Shown here piece after piece: positions 29,326 through 37,453 of a DNA stretch of 54,197 nucleotides. The notes below the pieces were generated by a model. It saw only the letters and a list, made by a program, of their open reading frames with translations. It was not told the origin of the DNA and searched no databases. Source of the DNA: Anaerobutyricum faecale (lineage in GTDB: Bacteria > Bacillota > Clostridia > Lachnospirales > Lachnospiraceae); contig DWWR01000045.1 of NCBI GenBank assembly GCA_019119645.1, forward strand, positions 1 through 54,197. The letters are read 5' to 3'. The translations under genes were made by a program, and so were the position numbers. How positions within the stretch are numbered: position 1 is the first letter of the stretch; each line of letters begins with the position of its first letter.

Positions 29326-29874
29326 TCAGCCACATACCTTGCATCCGCGGCTCTTTCCACTCTCCGAAGGCGTTCCGCTGTACACGATTCTCGATCTGGA
29401 CAGTGTCGGACAGCTTCGGGAATAATGATATACGCTTCCGCCCGGCGTCCAGTAGACGGTTCCGGTCTTGCTGGTGTCCGAAGAGGAACCGGAGGAACTG
29501 CTTCCCGAGGAAGAACGGCTGGAAGATGCAGGAGCAGTCACCGTCACTTTGCATTTGTATTTTTTACCGCCAAATCTGGCGATGATGGTTGTCTTTCCGC
29601 TTTTTTTCGCCCGGACGACACCTTTTCGTCCGACCTTTGCCACGCTGCTGTTTTTAGATTTCCAGGTGACTTTTCCGGCTGCATTTTTAAGCACCAGTTT
29701 CTTTTTCTGTCCCACTTTCAGTTTCAGCACTTTTTTCGACAATTTTACTGGTTTTGCCGGCTGTGTCTGCGTCACTTCCGCTGCTTCCGCATTGGCGCCT
29801 GACCAGGAGCCCACCGGCAGCGCCAGCGTCAGAACCAGGGATGCGATCATCAATTTTTTCAAAATGTTTTTCAT
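29326..29874 (-). CDS. Secreted Big2-domain protein with C-terminal cysteine module
   Basis: 182 residues: signal peptide (1-31), an Ig-like Big2 domain (about 42-112; LKVGQKKKLVLK, VTWKSKNSSVAKV, GKTTIIARFGG), a Ser/Gly linker (about 115-135), and a C-terminal module VYWTPGGSVYHYSRSC...GCKVCG. That module resembles small metal-binding Cys modules found at the ends of nuclease-like secreted proteins, but here without a nuclease. AAAGGAGG precedes the ATG. Likely cell-surface; role unknown. Confidence 0.82.
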   Translation of the reverse strand: MKNILKKLMIASLVLTLALPVGSWSGANAEAAEVTQTQPAKPVKLSKKVLKLKVGQKKKLVLKNAAGKVTWKSKNSSVAKVGRKGVVRAKKSGKTTIIARFGGKKYKCKVTVTAPASSSRSSSGSSSSGSSSDTSKTGTVYWTPGGSVYHYSRSCPTLSRSRIVYSGTPSESGKSRGCKVCG

Positions 29875-29945
29875 GACTTCCTCCTTTATCTTTTTGTAGA
29901 TTTGTGTGATGCAATATATTTCGTCTTGATCCGACGATAAAAAAT

Positions 29946-29974
29946 ATTATAGCACAAACAAAATCATCATTCCA
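29946..29974 (-). promoter_or_regulatory. Promoter for the Big2 protein gene
   Basis: Minus strand TGGAAT, 17-base spacer, TATAAT, with TG before the -10. Confidence 0.65.
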
Positions 29975-30022
29975 GCGTTAAAAAAGGCTTCCACGAAAAA
30001 AGGGGAACTGCTTCCCGTACAA

Positions 30023-30054
30023 CAAAAAAAGAGAACCACAATCTTGTGATTCTC
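30023..30054 (-). terminator. Terminator of the tRNA-Leu gene
   Basis: GAGAATCACA pairs with TGTGGTTCTC and is followed by seven T on the minus strand. Confidence 0.88.
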
Positions 30055-30067
30055 CATTCTCTTCGAG

Positions 30068-30152
30068 TGCAGACGACGGGACTTGAACCCGTACCCAGTT
30101 AGCCCGGACTAGATCCTTAGTCTAGCGCGTATGCCAATTCCGCCACGTCTGC
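30068..30152 (-). tRNA. tRNA-Leu (anticodon AAG)
   Basis: 85 bases, full cloverleaf. Acceptor GCAGACG/CGTCTGC with discriminator A and no encoded CCA; T stem ACGGG/CCCGT with loop TTCAAGT; anticodon stem CTAGA/TCTAG with loop CTAAGGA. Bases 34-36 are therefore AAG, reading CUU. The long variable arm is of the leucine class. It has its own promoter and terminator. Confidence 0.95.
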
Positions 30153-30200
30153 ATGTATTCTTTTTTGTTGATGTTTTGCTCTCCCTCACCAACGAAATTG

Positions 30201-30229
30201 ATTATAGCACGCATTTTGTAATAATGCAA
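30201..30229 (-). promoter_or_regulatory. Promoter for tRNA-Leu
   Basis: Minus strand TTGCAT, 17-base spacer, TATAAT, about 50 bases upstream of the tRNA. The rest of the 30153-30313 stretch is AT-rich with nothing else seen. Confidence 0.85.
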
Positions 30230-30313
30230 GTACTTTTTTCAATTTTTTTCAAAAAAATATATTGTTTATTCTTCTGGTACAATTTCACCTTTTTACAGCT
30301 CCCGGATCAGGGC

Positions 30314-30362
30314 AAAAGACCGCCTTTTCTCTGCAATTTCTGCAGCCCAAAAGCGGTCTTTT
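30314..30362 (-). terminator. Terminator of the SH3-domain protein gene
   Basis: AAGACCGC pairs with GCGGTCTT, with inner pairing, then TTTT on the minus strand. Confidence 0.8.
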
Positions 30363-30378
30363 CTCTGACAGCATAAAA

Positions 30379-31338
30379 TCACTCCTGCTGATTCAGTTCC
30401 TTGTCGGAAAAATCCCATTTTCCGGGATTCAGTGTCTCCCGGGAATCTGTCTGCCCGGAATCTGCCGTAGATTTTTCTGAAGCTTTTTCGTTCCGTTCCG
30501 TGTTCTTAGAAGAACCGGAAGCTGTCGTTCCGGCGGAACGGGTCGATTTTGTTTTCTCTGATTTGTCTTCCGTACTTTCTTTGTCTTCCGTGCCTTCTTT
30601 TTGGGAAAAATCAGCCCTGCTGCCGCTCTCCCCGGATTCTGTTCCGGTCTTACTGTCACTGCTCTTTTCCGGAACGCTGGTATAGTCATTAAAATACTGG
30701 GCGTCCGTCGTGATATACAGACCATCTGTCGTGATATATGCAGAATCACCCTTTTCTGTCTGGACCTTCGCTTTGATCTGTACTTTGTCGCCCACATAGA
30801 CTGCTCCCACCACGTTATCGGCATCGAAGTCTGCCCATTTTCTCAAGCGGACACCCGAAGAGCTGATATAGGTGATAGCCAAATATCCTTCCATCTCCGT
30901 ATAATCCAGCAGAGGCTGCGCATGGGAAATGCCTGCGCTCAAATAGCTGCCGTCGTCCAGCTTATAGTAGGTTTCTCCCTTGTAGGTGCCTCGCTGCTTC
31001 GCATGTACAATCTGTCCGCTGACAAGCATCGTTGAGGCATCGGTTTTCTCACCGGGAATGGGATTGGCCCACAGCCCCAGAGGCGGAACCTCGCAGATCA
31101 TCACATAACAGGGTTGAAAACTGTTGTCAATATCCAGATATTCCGGTGATTCCTCTTTTTCCTCTGTTGATTCGAGGCCGGATGCCACCTCCGGTCCGAT
31201 GTATGTCTGGTGCTTCAGAAATGCGCCAAACCCAAAAACAAATCCCACGGCCGCCGCCACAAGCAGCAGAGAAATCACCATGGAAAACAGGGGGCTCTGG
31301 AGCAGTCCTGATTTTTTCGTCCGTCTTACGCGTCTCAT
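30379..31338 (-). CDS. Membrane-anchored protein with SH3-like domains
   Basis: 319 residues: a short basic cytoplasmic start, one membrane helix (18-40), then an extracellular part with two SH3-like stretches (about 75-135 and 145-210; ISSSGVRLRKWADFDADNVVGAVYVGDKVQI). A long Ser/Glu/Lys/Thr-rich, probably disordered tail (about 220-319) follows. SH3-like domains of this type bind cell-wall peptides. AGGAGG stands 5 bases before the ATG. Single gene. Partner or enzyme unknown. Confidence 0.8.
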   Translation of the reverse strand: MRRVRRTKKSGLLQSPLFSMVISLLLVAAAVGFVFGFGAFLKHQTYIGPEVASGLESTEEKEESPEYLDIDNSFQPCYVMICEVPPLGLWANPIPGEKTDASTMLVSGQIVHAKQRGTYKGETYYKLDDGSYLSAGISHAQPLLDYTEMEGYLAITYISSSGVRLRKWADFDADNVVGAVYVGDKVQIKAKVQTEKGDSAYITTDGLYITTDAQYFNDYTSVPEKSSDSKTGTESGESGSRADFSQKEGTEDKESTEDKSEKTKSTRSAGTTASGSSKNTERNEKASEKSTADSGQTDSRETLNPGKWDFSDKELNQQE

Positions 31339-31383
31339 AGAATCCTCCTAACTTTACATCAGCATTATAACACAGGAAAAAAT

Positions 31384-31425
31384 AAAAAGAAATGCCTGTC
31401 CACACCGGGAACAGACATTTCTTTT
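31384..31425 (-). terminator. Terminator of the glucosaminidase gene
   Basis: AAAAGAAATG and CATTTCTTTT pair around ACAG/CTGT, followed on the minus strand by a T-rich tract. The 31426-31540 spacer before the stop codon has loosely repeated CCAGGA blocks and no gene. Confidence 0.75.
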
Positions 31426-31540
31426 GAAGAACCAATCCTTGATCAAAACCACATTTTTCATACTTTACCGATCATACGGGCCAGGACCACGTGTTCCGAA
31501 TCTTTCCAGTCCTGCTGGCCAGGATTACATTTCCCATATC

Positions 31541-32620
31541 CTACTGGTCATACTGGTTAAGACCATATCTCTCAATCAAAGAAGTCAGCTGAGAAACGTA
31601 TGTACTGCTTGTGGCATATCCACCGTTTTTGATGATGGTCAGCTGCTTTTTGTAGCTGTTGGTGGATGTCAGGCCGGCATATCTGTAAGAAGAACCATCT
31701 CTTGCATTGAGCAGATAAGCGGAATGATCAGCCACCGACTGCTCCACGCAGGAATATTTCCGGAACGGAGCGCTGATGGTCACATGTTTGCCATCATATT
31801 CTTCGCCGGTATTGATGGTCACACTGCTGTATCCGTCCCACACAGAGCCGCTCCATGTGTTACCGGATAAAACTGTCTTCATGCCGAACAGATTGTTGCC
31901 TTTCTGCGCCAGTTCTGATTTGCCCCATCCGCTCTCCAGAATCGCCTGGGCAAGGGTCACAGAAGCTAAGATTCCGGTCTTTTTGTAATCAGCCTGGGCA
32001 ATCGGTCCCATGGTCTGAATAAACTGGGAAGTATTCATGCCGGCAAATGCCGCTGCCGTCATGCCGCCTGTCTGAGGAGCTGCCGGCACTTCCACAGGAG
32101 CGCTGTTGGTCGTAGTCTCCGGCTCGGTGATGTAGACGGCTTTTTTCTTTTTCTTATATTCGTAAGTAAATCCGAATCCTTCTTCAAAAACCGCTCTGGC
32201 CGGAATCATAAGCGTCTTTTTGCCGTTAAATTTCACAAACAGCGGCGCAACGCTTATTTTTTTCTTTGTTCCATTCACTTTTATCTTTTTCTTGCCGACA
32301 AACAGTTTGACCTTTGTTCCATTATAAGAAAGTACTAATTTTTTTGATGACTTATTATACTTGGCCGTCATCTTTGGTCCTCTCTTTACAAGACAGGCCT
32401 TGTACGGAATCATAATACTTCCATCAATGAGAACACCTGTCTTTTTCTTTGTACTAACCTGCTTGCTGTTATAATACACAGTATAGGAAGAGCCGCTGTA
32501 TGAATAAGTTCTGCTTCCTTTCTGATATGTAACAGCCGCTGATGCACCGACCGAGCTGGTAATCATTACAAAAGCCAGCAAAAAGATTACCAATTTCTTA
32601 AGTTTCGTTACATGTTGCAT
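31541..32620 (-). CDS. Secreted N-acetylglucosaminidase (GH73) with copper-amine-oxidase-like N domain
   Basis: 359 residues: signal peptide (1-29), a copper-amine-oxidase N-like beta domain (about 40-170) with Lys-rich loops, a Thr/Pro linker, and a GH73 glucosaminidase domain (about 190-350; AQAILESGWGKSEL, GNNLFGMK). The glutamate in ILESGWG fits the catalytic acid. It would cut peptidoglycan glycan strands at the cell surface. AAGGAGG stands 8 bases before the ATG. Confidence 0.9.
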   Translation of the reverse strand: MQHVTKLKKLVIFLLAFVMITSSVGASAAVTYQKGSRTYSYSGSSYTVYYNSKQVSTKKKTGVLIDGSIMIPYKACLVKRGPKMTAKYNKSSKKLVLSYNGTKVKLFVGKKKIKVNGTKKKISVAPLFVKFNGKKTLMIPARAVFEEGFGFTYEYKKKKKAVYITEPETTTNSAPVEVPAAPQTGGMTAAAFAGMNTSQFIQTMGPIAQADYKKTGILASVTLAQAILESGWGKSELAQKGNNLFGMKTVLSGNTWSGSVWDGYSSVTINTGEEYDGKHVTISAPFRKYSCVEQSVADHSAYLLNARDGSSYRYAGLTSTNSYKKQLTIIKNGGYATSSTYVSQLTSLIERYGLNQYDQ

Positions 32621-32682
32621 AACAATCTCCTCCTTTTTGAAATATAAATTAAATGTTATTTAATGAATGGACTGGTTTTTTA

Positions 32683-32719
32683 TAAAGAAAAAAGACCAGT
32701 AAACTTCCGTTTACTGGTC
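32683..32719 (-). terminator. Terminator of infC-rpmI-rplT
   Basis: GACCAGTAAAC pairs perfectly with GTTTACTGGTC around TTCC (32694-32719) and is followed by TTTTTT on the minus strand. Confidence 0.92.
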
Positions 32720-32729
32720 TCATCTTTCA

Positions 32730-33086
32730 TTAGGCCACCTTGCTCTTTGCTAATTCTGCGAGGGCTGCAAATCCTGCCGGATCGCTGATCGCCATCTCAG
32801 AAAGCATTTTTCTGTTTACTTCCACACCGGCCAGTTTCAGACCGTGCATCAGTTTGCTGTAAGAGATACCGTTCATTCTGGCTGCCGCATTGATACGTGC
32901 GATCCAGAGCTGTCTGAACTGTCTCTTTCTCTGTTTTCTTCCTGCATAAGCGCTTGTGAGAGCTCTCATTACAGACTGTTTTGCTACTCTATACTGTTTG
33001 GATCTTGCTCCTCTGTAACCTTTCGCAAGCTTTAATGTTCTGTTATGTCTTTTCTTTGCGCCGATTGCGCCTTTTACTCTTGCCAT
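32730..33086 (-). CDS. rplT: 50S ribosomal protein L20
   Basis: 118 residues, very basic N-terminus (MARVKGAIGAKKRHN), full-length L20. It binds 23S rRNA and is needed early in 50S assembly. In Bacillus and E. coli, L20 represses its own operon through the leader RNA. AGGAGG stands 9 bases before the ATG. Last gene of infC-rpmI-rplT. Confidence 0.98.
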   Translation of the reverse strand: MARVKGAIGAKKRHNRTLKLAKGYRGARSKQYRVAKQSVMRALTSAYAGRKQRKRQFRQLWIARINAAARMNGISYSKLMHGLKLAGVEVNRKMLSEMAISDPAGFAALAELAKSKVA

Positions 33087-33109
33087 AATTTACGTCCTCC
33101 TATATGCGA

Positions 33110-33307
33110 TTAAAGATATGGTAAAATCTTCTTCATGTTCTTTGCGTTTGTCGGGTCTGTAACTGTAGACTTTCTCAGGTTTCTCTTTCTCTTCTGAGAT
33201 TTCTTTGTTAAGATATGGCTCTTATAAGCTTTCATTCTTTTTAACTGTCCAGTACCTGTTTTTTTGAAGCGCTTTGCAGCAGCTCTGCTTGTTTTCATTT
33301 TTGGCAT
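33110..33307 (-). CDS. rpmI: 50S ribosomal protein L35
   Basis: 65 residues, basic (MPKMKTSRAAAKRFKKTG), full length. It lies between infC and rplT in the standard order with AGGAGG before the ATG. Confidence 0.98.
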   Translation of the reverse strand: MPKMKTSRAAAKRFKKTGTGQLKRMKAYKSHILTKKSQKRKRNLRKSTVTDPTNAKNMKKILPYL

Positions 33308-33339
33308 AATTAAGTCCTCCTAAATTGTTCTATATAGAA

Positions 33340-33846
33340 TTAACGTTTTTCAGTTAAAAACATTGTCATGCTTCTTCCCTCAAACTTCGGCTGTTTGTCG
33401 ACGACTGCGCAGTCAGAAAGCTGTGCAGCAAATTCGTCAAGAATCACCTTGCTGGAATTCACATGAGCCAGTTCTCTGCCCCGGAAACGAAGGGTCACTT
33501 TCACTTTATCTCCCTTGGAAAGGAACTTTCTTGCCTGATTGACCTTTGTATTCAGGTCATTGGTGTCAATATTCGGAGAGAGTCTCACTTCCTTGACATC
33601 AATGGTCTTCTGTTTCTTTCTTGCTTCCTTCTCCTTGCGCGCAAGCTCATACCTGTATTTTCCATAATCAATAATCTTACATACCGGCGGCTTTGCATTC
33701 GGTGCGATCTTCACCAGATCAAGTTCTGCCTCTCTGGCAATCTTCATGGCTTCTTTCGCGGACATGATTCCAAGCTGTTCTCCGCTCTCGCTGATCAATC
33801 TGACTTCTCTGTCACGCACCTGCTCATTAATCATCAAATCGTTAAT
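33340..33846 (-). CDS. infC: Translation initiation factor IF-3, AUU start
   Basis: IF-3 prevents premature subunit joining and proofreads the start codon. The N domain (INEQVRDREVRLI) and C domain (HVNSSKVILDEF) are complete; about 168 residues. The best ribosome site, GGAGG, is 9 bases before an ATT, and the first in-frame ATG after it is 21 bases away. ATT is therefore the likely start, the hallmark of infC autoregulation. The longer open frame to 33879 has no ribosome site. Confidence 0.95.
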   Translation of the reverse strand: MNDLMINEQVRDREVRLISESGEQLGIMSAKEAMKIAREAELDLVKIAPNAKPPVCKIIDYGKYRYELARKEKEARKKQKTIDVKEVRLSPNIDTNDLNTKVNQARKFLSKGDKVKVTLRFRGRELAHVNSSKVILDEFAAQLSDCAVVDKQPKFEGRSMTMFLTEKR

Positions 33847-33898
33847 TGTCGTACACCTCCATAAACCCTCATAGGACATTTTTTATATGATATGGAAA

Positions 33899-34020
33899 AT
33901 CCTGCTTTGCAGGATTCTCCGCCTGCGGCGGGCCGCTGCAGCGACATCTTTTAATCCGCCGCATTGCGATCCTCGCGGAGCCTTTTTATTTCATAGGAAA
34001 CTGCGTTTCTATGAAACAAA
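33899..34020 (+). repeat. Dispersed repeat F2, copy B
   Basis: Same orientation as copy A (527-645), with the shared core ATCCGCCGCA, TGCGAT and the distal TTTCATAGG...TATGAAA hairpin. An extra hairpin, AATCCTGC-TTT-GCAGGATT, is at 33898-33916. It lies inside the infC leader, between the attenuator hairpin and the infC ribosome site, so it is transcribed. Confidence 0.75.
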
Positions 34021-34022
34021 AA

Positions 34023-34192
34023 AAGTGGATAGCTGCAAGACTATCCACTGTATATCATAATCAACCAATCCCGCTCTGCTTCCACAGATACGGAAATCAA
34101 TCACTTTCCAACGATATAAACCCGAGTCACCATTGTGCTGAGGTGAGAGTGGATACTCTGCTTTATTCTCTCTGTTGCCTTAACAAACAACC
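34023..34192 (-). promoter_or_regulatory. L20-type leader with attenuator upstream of infC
   Basis: From the predicted start to a Rho-independent terminator: GTGGATAG (minus) pairs with CTATCCAC (34025-34032/34041-34048), then TTTTTTT. An upstream TATCCACT (34148-34155) can instead pair with AGTGGATA of the terminator arm, giving a read-through form. This matches the L20-responsive leaders of Firmicutes in position and logic. I have not checked it against the family model. Confidence 0.7.
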
Positions 34193-34198
34193 TTAGAT

Positions 34199-34227
34199 AC
34201 TATACCATTGGAAATGAGTTCTGTCAA
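34199..34227 (-). promoter_or_regulatory. Promoter of the infC operon
   Basis: Minus strand TTGACA, 17-base spacer, TATAGT. Confidence 0.9.
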
Positions 34228-34343
34228 GCCTTATTTTTCATTTCATTCCGGGTCTTTTTATATCATCCCGGATCATATTCTGTTCACTTACCAACAGCCG
34301 GCCAGCATCTCCGGAAACTGTCCGCGGACTCTCCCGCCGTTCC

Positions 34344-34823
34344 TTACAGATGAAGCGTCAGCTCTTTATTCTCCCTCTCATACTGGCGATATGTAATCCC
34401 GACCATGTCGAGCATGCGCTTGGCTGCGATGGTGGAATCTGTATCCGCGTATTTATCGGAATAATAAATGACCTCCGCAATGCCGGACTGGATGATCGCC
34501 TTGGTACATTCGTTGCACGGGAACAGCGTCGTATAGATCCTCGCGCCTTTTAAAGAGCCTCCGCCATAATTCAAAATGGCGTTCAGCTCCGCGTGGCATA
34601 CATACAGATATTTGGTATCCAGAGGTGTCCCTCTCCGCTCCCACGGCATGCGGTCATCATCGCAGCCCGTCGGCATACCATTATATCCCATGGACAGAAT
34701 CTTATTATGAGGACTTACGATGCAGGCCCCCACCTGTGTGTTGTTATCCTTGCTTCTCTCCGCTGAAAGCATGGCAACTCCCATGAAATAAGCGTCCCAG
34801 GAAACATAATCCTGTCTCTTCAT
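34344..34823 (-). CDS. dCMP deaminase family protein (ComEB-like)
   Basis: 159 residues. Zinc-deaminase motifs: HAE at His77-Ala-Glu79 and PCNEC at about 102-106. It probably converts dCMP to dUMP for dTMP synthesis. The ATG follows GGAGG at 7 bases; codons further upstream lack a ribosome site. Monocistronic, downstream of the lysC terminator. Confidence 0.93.
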   Translation of the reverse strand: MKRQDYVSWDAYFMGVAMLSAERSKDNNTQVGACIVSPHNKILSMGYNGMPTGCDDDRMPWERRGTPLDTKYLYVCHAELNAILNYGGGSLKGARIYTTLFPCNECTKAIIQSGIAEVIYYSDKYADTDSTIAAKRMLDMVGITYRQYERENKELTLHL

Positions 34824-34941
34824 ACGAATACCTCCGTCTTCTCCCGTTGCTGCGGAAACTGTCTTCCCGGCCGGGTCCTTTCTCTCACCGCCCACCGGTT
34901 TTTACAACCCCATTTGATAAGTATCATAACATAAAATGTGC

Positions 34942-34983
34942 AAAAAGAAAAGGACTTTGCGGCGGCAATGCCACAAAGTCCCG
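34942..34983 (-). terminator. Terminator of the ACT-hom-aPGAM-lysC operon
   Basis: GGGACTTTG pairs with CGCAAAGTCC on the minus strand and is followed by TTTTCTTTTT, directly after the lysC stop. Confidence 0.85.
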
Positions 34984-34991
34984 GGTCATCA

Positions 34992-36200
34992 TCAGTCAGC
35001 CAGTGAAAACTTATCATGGACAGCGTTGATCGCTCTCTCCACGTATTTCTGGTCGATCAGAACTGTAACGCGGATCTCAGAAGTGCTGATCATCTTAATA
35101 TTCACTCCACAGTCATAGAGAGCCTCAAACATAGATGCCGCAACACCCGGGTTGCTCATCATGCCGGCACCGACGATGGATAATTTTGCCACATCTTTTT
35201 CTTCATCAATCTTTTTGTAATCACTCTTCGGAAAGCTCTTCTGGATGATGGACACTGCCTCATCTGCCACATCTTCTGCCACGGTGAAGGAAATATCCTT
35301 GGTACCGTCACGGCCGATGGACTGTAAAATCACATCCACATTGATATTGTATTTGGCCAGCGCATTAAATAAATGGAAGGCCACTCCCGGTTCGTCCTTT
35401 AATCCAACTACTGCGATTCTTGTGGCATTCTTATCCACTGCCACTCCACTGACAAGCATCTTTTCCATGTTTACTTCCTCCCTGACAATTGTTCCTTCGT
35501 TTGTATTTAAGCTTGAACGTACCACTAACTGTACACCATATTTTTTGGCCATTTCCACAGAACGGTTGTGAAGCACGCCGGCACCCAGGGTGGACAGCTC
35601 CAGCATCTCGTCGTAGGTGATCTCGTCTAATTTGCGGGCATTCTTTACAAGGCGCGGGTCCGCGGTATACACACCGTCCACATCGGTGTAGATCTCACAG
35701 GCATCTGCATGAAGCGCAGCCGCCAGAGCCACAGCCGTCGTGTCGGAACCTCCCCGGCCCAGTGTTGTAAGATTATCATATTTATCCACGCCCTGGAAAC
35801 CGGTGACCAGAACGATCTTTCTCTGTTCCAGCTCATTGCGGATCCGGTCGGTATCAATTCTTTTCAGTCTGGCATTTCCATAGCGGTGTGTGGTGTGCAT
35901 TGCCACCTGAAATGCATTTAAGGAAACGGCCGGAACTCCGAGGAATCCCATGGCCAGCGCCATCATGGATACGGAAATCTGCTCTCCGGTGGTCATCAGC
36001 ATATCCATCTCTCTCTTAGATGGTTTTGGGTTGATATCTCTTGCCATCTCGATGAGATCATCGGTGGATTTGCCCATGGCAGATAAAACTACTACGATGT
36101 CGTTTCCTTTCTGATAATCTTCAATACATCTTCTTGCAACATTGAATATTCTTTCTTTGTTGCCAACAGAAGTACCTCCAAATTTTTTAACGATTAACAT
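34992..36200 (-). CDS. lysC: Aspartate kinase
   Basis: First step of the aspartate family (Lys, Thr, Met, diaminopimelate). 402 residues: an N-terminal kinase domain starting KKFGGTSVG, with TTLGRGGSDTTA near 150, and two C-terminal ACT domains (about 265-335 and 340-400; GLKDEPGVAFHLF, IVGAGMMSNPGVA) that bind feedback inhibitors. AGGAGG stands 5 bases before the ATG. Last gene of the operon; aspartate semialdehyde dehydrogenase is not in the window. Confidence 0.96.
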   Translation of the reverse strand: MLIVKKFGGTSVGNKERIFNVARRCIEDYQKGNDIVVVLSAMGKSTDDLIEMARDINPKPSKREMDMLMTTGEQISVSMMALAMGFLGVPAVSLNAFQVAMHTTHRYGNARLKRIDTDRIRNELEQRKIVLVTGFQGVDKYDNLTTLGRGGSDTTAVALAAALHADACEIYTDVDGVYTADPRLVKNARKLDEITYDEMLELSTLGAGVLHNRSVEMAKKYGVQLVVRSSLNTNEGTIVREEVNMEKMLVSGVAVDKNATRIAVVGLKDEPGVAFHLFNALAKYNINVDVILQSIGRDGTKDISFTVAEDVADEAVSIIQKSFPKSDYKKIDEEKDVAKLSIVGAGMMSNPGVAASMFEALYDCGVNIKMISTSEIRVTVLIDQKYVERAINAVHDKFSLAD

Positions 36201-36229
36201 ACTGTCCTCCTGATTTCTTAAGGTATTTT

Positions 36230-37429
36230 TTAATCTAAAAAGTATTCCATCAGCGCCGCTCCTGAAGGCATATCGATACCGGAAGCCGCTGCCTCCCTCT
36301 CATTATAATGCCACATTCGGCTGCCGTGGTTGGTGCTGTCAAAAAGCATATACGGAACCGGATCGCTGGTATGAGTCCTCAGAGCGATCGGTGTCGGGTG
36401 ATCCGGAAGGACCAGCATGCGGTACTCTTCACCGGAAGCATCCATCCCTTCTTTTACCACCCGGATCACTCTCTGATCCAGATACTCGATGGACTTGATC
36501 TTACGCTCCACGCTTCCCTGATGTCCCATCTCATCCGGCGCCTCCACATGAATGTAGGCAAAATCATAGCCATCTTTCGTGAGGGCATCCACCGCTGCCT
36601 GGGCCTTTCCTTCATAGTTGGTCTCCAGTGTGCCGTCGGCACCCTCCACGATGATATTTTTAAGACCGGCGCCCACGCCGATTCCCTTCAGCAGATCCAC
36701 CGCGGAAATCATGACGCCGCGTTTTCCTGTTTTCTCTGTAAAGTTATCCAGCGCCGGCTTGGTGCCTGCACCCCAGAACCAGATGGAATTAGCCTTGTGC
36801 AGTCCGGCTTTCTCTCTGGCAACATTGATCGGATGATTGTTCAGGATCTCATAACTTTTTTCCATCATATCCGCCAGAAGCTTTTCCTTCGGAAGGTAAG
36901 TTCCGATGGTTTTGGTCAGGATATCATGCGGCGGTGTCAGTTCCACCACACTTCCCTTATCCCAGATTAAGAGATGACGGTAACTGGTTCCTGTATAAAA
37001 ATGGAACATCTCGTTTCCAAAGGCTTCCTGTACTGCCTGAATCAGCACATCGGCATCCTCTGTGGAAATCTCTCCCGCACTGTGGTCGATCATCTTCTTA
37101 TCTTTATAATCCGGTTCCTCATCGGAGACCGTCACGATATTGCACCGGATGGCAATATCGGTATCTTTCATCGGCACGCCGATGCTCAGAGCCTCCAGAG
37201 GGGAACGTCCCGTGTAATATTTCTTCGGATCATAGCCAAGCACAGAAAGATTGGCCGTGTCACTGCCCGGCTTCATTCCCGCCGGGATGGTGTGCACCTG
37301 TCCGATCTCTGACTTCTGGGCCAGCTCATCCATCACAGGCGTATGGGCGTATTCCAGAGGCGTTTTCTCATTCAGTTCATCTATGGGATAATCTGCCATG
37401 CCGTCACCCAGCACTACAATATACTTCAT
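36230..37429 (-). CDS. aPGAM-type phosphoglycerate mutase; candidate alternative homoserine kinase
   Basis: 399 residues of the alkaline-phosphatase superfamily, archaeal-type cofactor-independent phosphoglycerate mutase branch: VVLGDGMADYP (metal), SDTANLSVLGYDP (nucleophile Ser), HVEAPDEMGHQG, and DHPTP near the end. It lies between hom and lysC, and no thrB is in the window. Comparative genomics has proposed such members as functional analogues of homoserine kinase. The position strongly supports that role here, but sequence alone cannot separate it from a true mutase. Confidence 0.88.
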   Translation of the reverse strand: MKYIVVLGDGMADYPIDELNEKTPLEYAHTPVMDELAQKSEIGQVHTIPAGMKPGSDTANLSVLGYDPKKYYTGRSPLEALSIGVPMKDTDIAIRCNIVTVSDEEPDYKDKKMIDHSAGEISTEDADVLIQAVQEAFGNEMFHFYTGTSYRHLLIWDKGSVVELTPPHDILTKTIGTYLPKEKLLADMMEKSYEILNNHPINVAREKAGLHKANSIWFWGAGTKPALDNFTEKTGKRGVMISAVDLLKGIGVGAGLKNIIVEGADGTLETNYEGKAQAAVDALTKDGYDFAYIHVEAPDEMGHQGSVERKIKSIEYLDQRVIRVVKEGMDASGEEYRMLVLPDHPTPIALRTHTSDPVPYMLFDSTNHGSRMWHYNEREAAASGIDMPSGAALMEYFLD

Positions 37430-37453
37430 ACTAAAAATCTCCTTTCACAAAAG

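Noticed and set aside
31426..31540. Loose CCAGGA repeats after the glucosaminidase gene
   Set aside because: Irregular and short; no consistent unit, so not called as a repeat or CRISPR.
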